From positions 1 through 6,352 of the forward strand of contig JAKADJ010000138.1 in assembly GCA_021820645.1 (NCBI GenBank): a stretch of DNA of 6,352 bases, read 5' to 3'. Position 1 is the stretch's first letter; every line of letters starts with the position of its first letter. The stretch is from Bacillota bacterium. Its GTDB lineage: Bacteria > Bacillota_E > Sulfobacillia > Sulfobacillales > Sulfobacillaceae. Under the pieces are notes generated by a model. That model was not told the DNA's origin, did no database searches, and saw only the letters and a list, made by a program, of their open reading frames with translations. Positions 1 through 6,352 of the stretch are shown here, piece after piece. A program made the translations under genes and the position numbers.

Positions 1-12
1 CTCTGAGTCTCC

Positions 13-41
13 AAAACCGACGCAATGACTTCGGTTTTTTT
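13..41. terminator. Probable bidirectional intrinsic terminator
   Basis: An 8-bp inverted repeat, AAAACCGA (13-20) and TCGGTTTT (31-38), encloses a 10-nt loop. On the plus strand the stem is followed by seven T (35-41), a good intrinsic terminator for a gene arriving from the left, outside the window. On the minus strand the same stem ends in four T and would serve, more weakly, as terminator for the MFS transcript, whose stop codon is about 50 nt upstream. The layout implies a convergent gene beyond the left edge (inference). Confidence 0.62.
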
Positions 42-54
42 GGTAACCCAAAAA
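37..54. repeat. Second inverted repeat overlapping the terminator
   Basis: TTTTTGG (37-43) and CCAAAAA (48-54) are perfect 7-nt complements around a 4-nt loop. The left arm shares bases with the 3' arm and T-run of the terminator hairpin at 13-41, so the two structures exclude each other on either strand. It may only reflect AT-rich sequence around a terminator. Confidence 0.5.
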
Positions 55-89
55 TCTCTCTTCTATATTCTAGCATATTGGCCAGGACA

Positions 90-1280
90 TCACAACTGTT
101 GGGCGCGCGCCCGGAATCCCCTGAATGCAAACACTAGAGTCGTGACGACCAGGAGTCCGGCACCCGCCCAAAACGGGTCTCGAATCGAGTGGATCATGAG
201 TACACCGCTGGCGATGGCCATGACCAATGAGCCCAAGGTCCCTACGGCTTGGAATTTCCCTTGCACCGTGCCTCGTAGTTCTCTGGGAATCCTGTCCATT
301 AATTGCGCCTGCAAGGCGGGCCCAATGAGGCTCATGGAAAAGGCTTCAAGCATCGACACGCCAATCGAGAGCCACACGCTGCGGGAAGCTATATAGAGAA
401 AGACGGTGCCGGCGTTAAGAAGACTTCCGCCAAAAATTAAAGCGCCCCGCCGGGATCGGGCGTTGGCCAATCTGCCCCCCAAAAAATTTGATACTAAAAG
501 TGGCACCGCGAAAAACGTGAATGACAAGCCGATTACTAGATTCGACGCGCCTAAAAATCTCATGTAAAGGCTCCATACCGTATCGTACATGCCAATCAAG
601 CCGGTCCAACCAAAGTTTACTACGTAAAGGGGCCATACCGCTGCACTAAAAGACCATCTCGTCGCGATTGAAGTTGACTCGATCAAGAGTACCCGTTCGC
701 TAGGCGTTTGCCCCAGACCCCGCATGAGTCCGAGCATGGCTAAGCCCGATAGCACCGCGCCAAAAACAAACGGTGCCGACAAACCCCAAATGCTACTCAG
801 AACCCCTCCCACCAACGGGCCGAGGGCAAATCCCGCCATCGATGCGGATGACAGGTATCCATATGCGGAACCTCGCTGCGCGTCGGGCACGAGATCTCCG
901 ACTAGGGCGTTGGCGGCGGGCAGGAAGGCAGCCGCGCCGATACCCTGAAGCACTCGAAAGCCCAGGTAAAACGGCGCCGGCACGGCAAGCACAAACAAGG
1001 CCGTGGCGGCGCATGTGATTCCGGCGCCAAGCACTAACAAACGGCGGCGGCCGAGCCGATCAGATCGCGGGCCTAAGACCCATTGGCCGACAAAAGAAGC
1101 CAAGGCGTAGAGTGCCGCCATGGCGCCAATCCAGGGGAGCGAAAAGCCACGACGCTCGGCGTAAATTGGCAAGAGCGGCAAAATCGTGCCATATCCGGTT
1201 TGGATGATCAGAGTGGCTAGACACAGCACCCACAGGGCCCGGGGCCATCTCGAAGCCGTCCCTGTCGATGGCTTCATCAC
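90..1280 (-). CDS. MFS efflux transporter, 12-TM drug:H+ antiporter (DHA1) type
   Basis: A 396-residue inner-membrane protein with about twelve hydrophobic segments in two halves, split by a polar loop near residues 190-208. The loop between helices 2 and 3 carries MFS motif A (70-79: G-P-R-S-D-R-L-G-R-R, key D74). Helix 4 has motif-B-like R109 followed by Q-G-I-G. Helix 5 has motif C, G150-x3-G154-P155-x2-G158-G159, which marks proton-coupled antiporters. Together these indicate export of small molecules, such as drugs or metabolites, driven by the proton gradient; the substrate cannot be read from sequence. The charged D233 near helix 7 is a possible coupling residue (inference). The gene begins 12 nt after polC with tandem starts, GTG (1280) then ATG (1277), and no strong Shine-Dalgarno, so translation probably relies on ribosomes finishing polC. 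It is the last gene before the terminator region. Nothing links its function to replication; it may simply be carried in the operon. Confidence 0.93.
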   Translation of the reverse strand: MMKPSTGTASRWPRALWVLCLATLIIQTGYGTILPLLPIYAERRGFSLPWIGAMAALYALASFVGQWVLGPRSDRLGRRRLLVLGAGITCAATALFVLAVPAPFYLGFRVLQGIGAAAFLPAANALVGDLVPDAQRGSAYGYLSSASMAGFALGPLVGGVLSSIWGLSAPFVFGAVLSGLAMLGLMRGLGQTPSERVLLIESTSIATRWSFSAAVWPLYVVNFGWTGLIGMYDTVWSLYMRFLGASNLVIGLSFTFFAVPLLVSNFLGGRLANARSRRGALIFGGSLLNAGTVFLYIASRSVWLSIGVSMLEAFSMSLIGPALQAQLMDRIPRELRGTVQGKFQAVGTLGSLVMAIASGVLMIHSIRDPFWAGAGLLVVTTLVFAFRGFRARAQQL

Positions 1281-1292
1281 GACCCGATGTCT

Positions 1293-4200
1293 TCAAAAAA
1301 ACGCCAACTGGCTGGTTTCCCCAAGATCGTCAAGTGCTCCTTGTCCCCGTAATAATTCGATAATACTTTTGGACAGGCGAGCTCGTTGCCGCAAGTCGTC
1401 TATCGATAAAAATGGAGTCTGTTGTCTAGCGGCCACAATGTTGTCGGCTGCCGCCACCCCCAATCCGGGTAACGCCGCAAAGGGGATTTGAAGCCCACCC
1501 TCGTGAATGGTAAATCGATAGGAATGGGACCGATCGAGGTTCACCGGTAAGAAGCGATAGCCGCGCGCCAGCATTTCGCGGGCCAATTCCAGCACAGAAA
1601 CCTGGTTCTTGTCTTTGGGCGTGGCTTCATTTCCCATTTCGTCGATGTCCTTCATTACTTGATTGACGCGTTTGGATCCCTGTAGGACGACCTCGGGATT
1701 AAAGTCGTCCATGTGCCGTGAAAAGTAGGTAGCGTAATACGCTAAGGGATGATGCACCTTAAACCAGGCGATGCGCCATCCCATCATCACGTAGGCTGCC
1801 GCATGAGCTTTGGGAAACAGGTACGAAATTTTTCGACACGAACCGATATACCAATCCGGAACTTGATGTTCTCGCATTAAGGCTTCCTGTTCTGGCTTAA
1901 GTTCCTTGCCCTTACGGACAGCTTCCGAGATAGCAAAGGCGCTTTTAGGCGCGATGCCCTGATTTAACAAATACATCATGATGTCATCCCGTGTGGCAAT
2001 CACGTTGGAAAGCGTGGCTAACTTTTGCCGAATCAGGTCTTGCGCATTGTTATTCCACACCTCCGTGCCGTGTGACAACCCGGAAATCCGTATCAGTTCA
2101 GCAAAGGTGCGGGGACGCGTATCGATTAGCATGCGGCGCACGAAGGGCGTGCCAAACTCGGGAATCCCGAGACTTCCTACGGGTGATCCGATGCTTTCGG
2201 GGCTAATTTGAAGTGCGGAGGTGTCTTTAAAAAGGCTCATGGTGGCTTCATCCTGGAATGGAATACTGCGCGCCGAGACCCCGGTCAAATCTTCCAGCAT
2301 GCGAATCGCCGTCGGATCGTCATGTCCCAGTAGATCGAGTTTCAATAAGCGGCCTTCGATGGCGTGGTAATCGAAGTGGGTAGTCACCACGTCGGACGCA
2401 TGGTCGTCGGCCGGATGTTGTACCGGAGTAAACCGATAAATGCTTTCGTCTTGGGGTACTACCATGAGTCCACCGGGATGCTGGCCGGTGGTGCGCTTTA
2501 CTCCGGTGAGGCCACTGGCTAGCCAGTCGATTTCGGCCGGGCTAAGTTCACGACCGACGTCGCGTGCCCAGGCTCGGACTAACCCATACGCGGTCTTTTG
2601 GGCCACCGTGGCAATGGTCCCGGCCCGAAACACGTGGCCTTGGCCAAAAAGCTCTTCGGTGTACCGATGGATCTGGGGTTGGTATTCGCCAGAGAAGTTC
2701 AAATCAATATCCGGCACCTTATCCCCTTCGAAGCCTAAAAAGGTTTCGAACGGGATATCCTGGCCGTCTCCAATCAACGGGGTGTCGCAGCCAGGGCAAG
2801 TTTTAGGCGGTAAGTCAAAGCCGGACTGAAATTGTTCATCGGCAATAAATTCCGTCGCTTGACACGCCGGGCAGCGATAATGGGGTGGGAGCGGATTTAC
2901 CTCGGTGATGTCGAGTAAGGTGGCTACTAGTGAAGACCCGACCGAACCCCTCGACCCGACCAAGTAGCCATCATCCAAAGACTTTTTGACCAAGCGATGG
3001 GCGATGTAATAGATACTCGAAAACCCATTTACCGTAATCGAACGAATTTCCTTGTCCAGGCGAGCTTGAATGAGTTCGGGCAGTGGCTCCCCATAAAGCG
3101 CTTTGGCTTTGGAACGAGGCAGCGTTTCGATGACGCTAACTGCTTCGTCGAGCGTGGGTGCAAATAAGCCGTCGGGCACCGGCTTAATCGGATCCAATGC
3201 GGCTAAGATGTCCCGCGGCGAGTCGTCTAGGATATAGCGCCGGCTCGCTTCATCCAGCCAGGCAAACGAGTCGGCCATTTCGTCCCCGTGCCTAAAATGA
3301 AGCGCATCGACGGCATTATGAAGTTCACCCTTGGCGGTAGCCGCCAATATATCGCGAAACACCTTATCTTGCGGTCGTAAATAGTGCGCATCCGAGACGG
3401 CCGGAACAGGCTTTTGATGTTCGCGTCCTAGTGCGATGAGATCTTTGACATAGGACGCCACCTGGTCTTTAGACCCTAAATGTTCTTCCTGTTGGAGCGA
3501 CGCGAGTCCGTCTTCTGGGGTGACTTCCCAGTAATCGTAAAAGCCCGCAATCTCGGCAATCTCAGCGGGCCGATCCCCCCTTAGCAGGCTTTCTTGGAGC
3601 TCCCCCCCATGGACTGGAGAACCCAGGAGCCAAAACTCCCGGCCGGCTACCAAGTCGGATCGCCGAATTCGGGGCACGCGGTAGTAGGTATCCAAATGCG
3701 AGGCAGAAATCATACGGTAGAGGGCTTCGATGCCCTCTTGGCGTCGCATGAGCAACACGACTGGAGTCGGTCGGCCCACGGTATGGGACTGGGATGCGGG
3801 TTCCCGCAATGCGGTTTCGGGAAGCCACTCGCCATTGTCATCAACTAGCAGTTTTAGTAACACCTCAGCGGTGGCTTCCGCATCGGCCAGGGCCCGGTGG
3901 TGTTGGGTGAGCACCACTTTGAAGTGTTGGGTTAGGGCACCGAGGCCGTAGGATTTTAGACCCGGTACTCGCGCTCGGGCCAGACTCAAGGTATCTATGA
4001 CCGCAGGCGACCATGGCACCTGGTTGTGGCGCGACAGGGCGGCCCTAAGAAACCCATCGTCAAACCGTGCATTATGAGCGACGAGAATCCCATGCTCAGC
4101 AAAGCGGAGAAATTCTTCCATTACTGCCCCTGGTAGTGGCGCGTCGGCGACATCGTGGTCTTGAATGCCCGTAATTTGACGGGTGCCCGCCGATAGGGGT

Positions 4201-5432
4201 TGCGTGGGACGCACCATCCGATGAAACCGGTCAACGATTTTGCCGCCAATGACTTTGACGGCACCCAGTTCGATAATGTCATGGATTCGGGCAGAAAGTC
4301 CTGTGGTCTCCACGTCTACTACCACGAGTGGGGTATTGGGCCAGGGCACCTCGAGCTGAGGCCCACTTAACGCCCGGACCGTATCATCCACCATATTGAC
4401 CTCGACGCCGTAAATGGCCTGGATGCCAAATTTTTTGCTGAGGTGCTCTAATTCCGGATAGGTTTGAACCCCTCCGTGATCGACGATGGCTACGGCTTCT
4501 TGCCCGGTGGCTTTAGCCCACTCAAAGACTTCGGCCGGAGAGAGTAGCGCGTCAAGCGTGCTCATTTTGGTATGGACGTGTAAGTCCAGATGGGGTAATC
4601 GGCTAGATGCGGGCTGAGCCGAATCGACCTGGATGGCGTCCTTAATCCGCAGTACCCGTTCCTCGGTGAATTTATCCACTTCAAGGGATCCAGAAGCTTT
4701 CACAAAGCCTCCCACGGGGAAGGTTTGGTCCGACAGCGGTTGCCCACGACGTTCAGAATACTTAAGACGAAGGGCGCCGAGGTCATCGGTGATGGTCCAG
4801 GTCCAGTGACTTAGACCCTCACGTCCGGCGCGGATGTCCCGGCTAATCACTTTGCCAAGGACCGTCACCTCGCCACCCGTTGGCAACATTGACAGGGCGA
4901 GTGGTTCTCCTGGGGGGAAACCACGCCCCACGCGGTCCCGCTGGGCTTCGCCGGCACTCTGGGCGAGCGTCACCGGCACGGCCGGCGCGGGCGCGGCCAA
5001 GGGCACGGCCTCCACCTCGTCATGCCAGCTTGGTAAGTCCGGCCACCAAGTGCGTAACCGAGCTTCGCCACCCCATTTTTGAAATAGTTCGTAAGCCACC
5101 CTACTCGAAAAACGGCAAAAAACTCCACCGGTGGGGTCGATTTCAATGGACGAATCGGGCATTAGGGACAGAAAGGTGGCGCCCCCTAGTTCCAGAATTT
5201 CTCTTATGCGCTCCACGGGGCTATGAGACCAAGGATATTGCTCGATGCGGACCTGCAGTCCCCACTGGGTCGTTAATTCGTGGCACAAGGCGTCATGCCA
5301 AACCAGATCCTCCGCAACGAGTGTGGGCACGAAGAGGACTATGCCGTCTACGTCACGCTGGACCGAGATGAAAGCGGTGGAGGGGGTGGGATAACCGTTT
5401 GAGCTTAGCCATTCGTAGAGGTATGATGCCAT
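1293..5432 (-). CDS. polC: DNA polymerase III alpha subunit, PolC type, with proofreading exonuclease
   Basis: The replicative polymerase of Firmicutes; it synthesises DNA and proofreads within one chain, tethered to the beta clamp. Counting from the ATG at 5432 it has 1379 residues, slightly shorter than Bacillus PolC (about 1437). In order: N-terminal domain (1-130); Ala/Pro-rich linker (about 141-166); OB fold (188-270); first PHP part (281-350) with H285, H287, D294, H319, E344; inserted DEDDh exonuclease (367-531) with D373/E375, H453-N454 to D458, and H512/D517; second PHP part (555-690) with H579, D681, H683; the S-R-G-S-V-G-S-S motif (827-834); four-Cys zinc site C854, C857, C879, C882; palm P-D-I-D-L-N (907-912) with catalytic D908, D910 and later D1033; T-G-Q-H-P-G-G (982-988); helix-hairpin-helix L-P-G-L-G (1321-1325); clamp-binding tail Q-L-A-F-F (1375-1379). 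All catalytic residues are present, so it should polymerise and proofread. Oddity: Val607 sits where PHP normally has a Cys ligand. An in-frame GTG at 5444 would add four residues, but the ribosome-binding site favours 5432. The transporter gene starts 12 nt after the stop. Confidence 0.98.
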   Translation of the reverse strand: MASYLYEWLSSNGYPTPSTAFISVQRDVDGIVLFVPTLVAEDLVWHDALCHELTTQWGLQVRIEQYPWSHSPVERIREILELGGATFLSLMPDSSIEIDPTGGVFCRFSSRVAYELFQKWGGEARLRTWWPDLPSWHDEVEAVPLAAPAPAVPVTLAQSAGEAQRDRVGRGFPPGEPLALSMLPTGGEVTVLGKVISRDIRAGREGLSHWTWTITDDLGALRLKYSERRGQPLSDQTFPVGGFVKASGSLEVDKFTEERVLRIKDAIQVDSAQPASSRLPHLDLHVHTKMSTLDALLSPAEVFEWAKATGQEAVAIVDHGGVQTYPELEHLSKKFGIQAIYGVEVNMVDDTVRALSGPQLEVPWPNTPLVVVDVETTGLSARIHDIIELGAVKVIGGKIVDRFHRMVRPTQPLSAGTRQITGIQDHDVADAPLPGAVMEEFLRFAEHGILVAHNARFDDGFLRAALSRHNQVPWSPAVIDTLSLARARVPGLKSYGLGALTQHFKVVLTQHHRALADAEATAEVLLKLLVDDNGEWLPETALREPASQSHTVGRPTPVVLLMRRQEGIEALYRMISASHLDTYYRVPRIRRSDLVAGREFWLLGSPVHGGELQESLLRGDRPAEIAEIAGFYDYWEVTPEDGLASLQQEEHLGSKDQVASYVKDLIALGREHQKPVPAVSDAHYLRPQDKVFRDILAATAKGELHNAVDALHFRHGDEMADSFAWLDEASRRYILDDSPRDILAALDPIKPVPDGLFAPTLDEAVSVIETLPRSKAKALYGEPLPELIQARLDKEIRSITVNGFSSIYYIAHRLVKKSLDDGYLVGSRGSVGSSLVATLLDITEVNPLPPHYRCPACQATEFIADEQFQSGFDLPPKTCPGCDTPLIGDGQDIPFETFLGFEGDKVPDIDLNFSGEYQPQIHRYTEELFGQGHVFRAGTIATVAQKTAYGLVRAWARDVGRELSPAEIDWLASGLTGVKRTTGQHPGGLMVVPQDESIYRFTPVQHPADDHASDVVTTHFDYHAIEGRLLKLDLLGHDDPTAIRMLEDLTGVSARSIPFQDEATMSLFKDTSALQISPESIGSPVGSLGIPEFGTPFVRRMLIDTRPRTFAELIRISGLSHGTEVWNNNAQDLIRQKLATLSNVIATRDDIMMYLLNQGIAPKSAFAISEAVRKGKELKPEQEALMREHQVPDWYIGSCRKISYLFPKAHAAAYVMMGWRIAWFKVHHPLAYYATYFSRHMDDFNPEVVLQGSKRVNQVMKDIDEMGNEATPKDKNQVSVLELAREMLARGYRFLPVNLDRSHSYRFTIHEGGLQIPFAALPGLGVAAADNIVAARQQTPFLSIDDLRQRARLSKSIIELLRGQGALDDLGETSQLAFF

Positions 5433-5444
5433 GGTGGGAGCCAC

Positions 5445-5450
5445 TTCCTT
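5445..5450 (-). promoter_or_regulatory. Ribosome-binding site of polC (decides the start)
   Basis: AAGGAA on the minus strand directly abuts an in-frame GTG at 5444, leaving no spacer, and lies 12 nt before an ATG at 5432. A Shine-Dalgarno element cannot serve a start codon it touches, so the ATG is preferred although its spacer is a little long. Confidence 0.5.
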
Positions 5451-5573
5451 GAATATAAATTTTCCTGCAATTGAAATTGAGGTCCCGCAGTAGTTTCCTA
5501 TCGGGTCGAAGACTATGCTGCGAGCATCCGCACAGACCGCAAGTTCTTCCCCGCTTTCCGGCCCACGGAGGCA
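5445..5573 (-). other. Non-coding leader between glycosyltransferase and polC
   Basis: This stretch of about 130 nt (141 if polC starts at 5432) holds no convincing gene. It contains a compact hairpin, ATGCT-loop-AGCAT, at 5515-5527, and an imperfect inverted repeat with CCT/AGG arms and two AATT cores at 5464-5482. The part nearest polC is AT-rich. No good -35/-10 pair was found: a TATATT lies close to the polC start but lacks a -35 partner at 16-18 nt. No hairpin with a T-run is present, so read-through from the glycosyltransferase into polC is expected. A regulatory role for the repeats is speculation. Confidence 0.45.
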
Positions 5574-6224
5574 CTAGATTCGGGGAATTTCTCGAATGAT
5601 TTCCCAGTACATCTTCATACGCGCTGCGAGACCCTTGGCTAATCCCAGTTTTTCTTCTTTCATCACCTGCGTCACGTCATGCAAGATCACGGCATGGGGT
5701 TCTTTACCCAGTCGTTTTAGTTGGCGATGCAGTTGCAACTCGACGCCATAACCAGCTCCCCGAATGTGGTCTGCACCCAAAAGAATTTGACTGCGCATCA
5801 CCCGTTGGCCCGACAAAAACGGGGTGAGGGCCTGAGCCCAATCGGTGGAAGTGCGACCTCCCTCAAATATCCCAACGGTTGCTTCGTGGTAGCCATTTAA
5901 AACTGGGAGTAGTAGCTCACGCACATGAGATGCCGTCAATCCGACCAGGTCGGCGTCTAAAAACAACAGGACATCGGCGGCGGCCTGCTCCGCACCAGCT
6001 TTGATGGCACTGCCCTTGCCCGCATTCTCATCTAAATCCAATACCGTTACCCCAAGTCGACGTGCCACCAGGCTGGTGTTATCGCTGGATCCGTCGTTAA
6101 CCACGATAATTTCGTCGATCTCCGAAACCGCCTGTAAGACTGTTAAAACGGATTCAATGTTGTACTCTTCGTTGTAGGCTGGAATTATGGCTACTACCCG
6201 ATCCCTATCACTCACACGCGCCAC
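5574..6224 (-). CDS. Small GT-A fold glycosyltransferase, family 2 / GpgS-like
   Basis: A soluble 216-residue protein with the hallmarks of a nucleotide-sugar-dependent GT-A glycosyltransferase. Visible motifs are P-A-Y-N-E-E (15-20) at the first Rossmann strand, N-D-G-S-S-D-N-T (43-50) for nucleotide binding, N-A-G-K-G-S (67-72), and the metal-binding D-A-D (90-92). Further on are L-S-G-Q-R (137-141) and G-Y-G-V-E (158-162), the acceptor and catalytic side. The order G-K-G, D-x-D, L-S-G-x-x-x-x-R, G-Y-G-V-E and a late His (182) resembles glucosyl-3-phosphoglycerate synthase (GpgS, GT81) and dolichyl-phosphate-sugar-synthase-like family-2 enzymes. It is shorter than GpgS and lacks that enzyme's middle insertion, so donor and acceptor are unknown. 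No signal peptide or transmembrane helix is seen; the last ~25 residues form a basic amphipathic helix that could touch the membrane. It starts 33 nt after the proS stop and precedes polC, so it is probably co-transcribed. The GTG at 6224 gives the longest form; GTG at 6215 is an alternative. Family assignment is firm, substrate is not. Confidence 0.88.
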   Translation of the reverse strand: MARVSDRDRVVAIIPAYNEEYNIESVLTVLQAVSEIDEIIVVNDGSSDNTSLVARRLGVTVLDLDENAGKGSAIKAGAEQAAADVLLFLDADLVGLTASHVRELLLPVLNGYHEATVGIFEGGRTSTDWAQALTPFLSGQRVMRSQILLGADHIRGAGYGVELQLHRQLKRLGKEPHAVILHDVTQVMKEEKLGLAKGLAARMKMYWEIIREIPRI

Positions 6225-6236
6225 ACCCTCAGTTTT

Positions 6237-6242
6237 TCCTTT
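6237..6242 (-). promoter_or_regulatory. Ribosome-binding site candidate for the glycosyltransferase
   Basis: AAAGGA on the minus strand lies 12 nt before the GTG at 6224. A second purine block, GAGGG (6226-6230), is too close to that GTG but lies 10 nt before a second in-frame GTG at 6215. The two blocks leave the start codon undecided between 6224 and 6215. Confidence 0.4.
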
Positions 6243-6257
6243 TTTGACCGATGATTT

Positions 6258-6352
6258 CTAGTAGGCCCGACCCAACAATGCGCGCCGGACGCCCGGCTTC
6301 CCACAAACCACACATCCGCTACCCGCTAAGTCCGCTTCAATCGGCAGGCACC
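6258..6352 (-). CDS. proS: Prolyl-tRNA synthetase, C-terminal end (partial; 5' part outside window)
   Basis: Only the last 30 codons and a TAG stop are in the window; the gene continues beyond the right edge. The readable tail begins Cys-Leu-Pro-Ile, contains a C-x-x-C-G-K-P motif (fragment residues 13-19) and ends in Gly-Arg-Ala-Tyr. This matches the zinc-binding C-terminal domain of archaeal/eukaryotic-type (also called type 3) prolyl-tRNA synthetases, where a Cys pair is followed by a conserved chain-terminal Tyr that reaches toward the active site (known for the Thermus thermophilus enzyme; the human EPRS tail is similar). The enzyme charges tRNA-Pro with proline in the cytoplasm. Context supports the call, since proS lies just upstream of polC in many Firmicutes. 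The other two minus-strand frames stop within the first few codons. The identity rests on a short tail plus synteny, so it is likely but not proven. Confidence 0.72.
   Translation of the reverse strand, partial: CLPIEADLAGSGCVVCGKPGVRRALLGRAY

Noticed and set aside
25..396. 123-codon plus-strand open frame at the left edge
   Set aside because: It lies over the terminator hairpin and antisense to the transporter's C-terminal half, and its translation shows no domain; a shadow of the real gene.
1060..1296. 78-codon minus-strand frame across the polC-transporter junction
   Set aside because: It overlaps the transporter's first helices in another frame and lacks its own domain; considered only as a possible slippage extension of polC.
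3597..3610. Run of seven C (G on the coding strand) inside polC as a possible frameshift or sequencing error
   Set aside because: The protein aligns with the PolC family in one frame on both sides of the run, so there is no sign of a frame change.
4880..5371. 163-codon plus-strand open frame antisense to the PolC N-terminal region
   Set aside because: Arg/Pro-rich low-information translation, fully antisense to a certain gene, with no recognisable motif.
5451..5475. Possible -10 box (TATATT) just upstream of polC
   Set aside because: No acceptable -35 element at 16-18 nt, and the predicted transcript start would fall inside the ribosome-binding site.
5353..5574. 73-codon minus-strand frame starting at a GTG that overlaps the glycosyltransferase stop codon
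   Set aside because: It runs about 80 nt into the polC coding region in another frame, has no recognisable domain or good ribosome-binding site, and its second half is a shadow of polC.
1..6352. CRISPR array, insertion sequence, tRNA or other accessory system
   Set aside because: No spaced direct repeats, transposase-like frame, terminal inverted repeats or cloverleaf-like sequence were seen; nearly all the window is explained by four housekeeping-type genes.

Overview
The window is a chromosomal housekeeping segment with all genes on the minus strand. Read from high to low coordinates it holds: the last 30 codons of a prolyl-tRNA synthetase (proS), a small GT-A/family-2 glycosyltransferase, a complete PolC-type DNA polymerase III alpha subunit, and a 12-helix major facilitator (MFS) efflux transporter, followed by a hairpin and T-run terminator region at the left edge.

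PolC is the main taxonomic marker. It is the replicase of Firmicutes and some related phyla. The one here has every expected part in the expected order (N-terminal domain, OB fold, PHP split by a DEDDh proofreading exonuclease, four-Cys zinc site, palm, fingers, helix-hairpin-helix, C-terminal clamp-binding tail). The proS-polC order is also typical of Firmicutes. Base composition looks intermediate (roughly mid-fifties GC by eye), GTG starts are common and ribosome-binding sites are short and purine-rich. This fits a deep-branching or thermophilic/acidophilic Firmicute, with a Sulfobacillus-like organism as a guess only; genus cannot be fixed from the sequence alone.

Layout: 6258-6352 proS 3' end; 6225-6257 a 33-nt gap carrying the next ribosome-binding site; 5574-6224 glycosyltransferase; about 5433-5573 a non-coding leader with small inverted repeats and no convincing promoter or terminator; 1293-5432 polC; a 12-nt gap; 90-1280 MFS transporter; 11-54 overlapping inverted repeats acting as the terminator region. 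The short gaps and the lack of a strong internal terminator suggest one transcription unit, with the transporter probably translationally coupled to polC.

No mobile element, CRISPR array, tRNA, rRNA or clearly novel system was found. The points worth a second look are the glycosyltransferase between proS and polC, a substituted residue in the PolC PHP metal site, a variant sliding-clamp motif at the PolC C-terminus, the archaeal/eukaryotic-type tail of the proS product, and the interleaved hairpins at the left edge.
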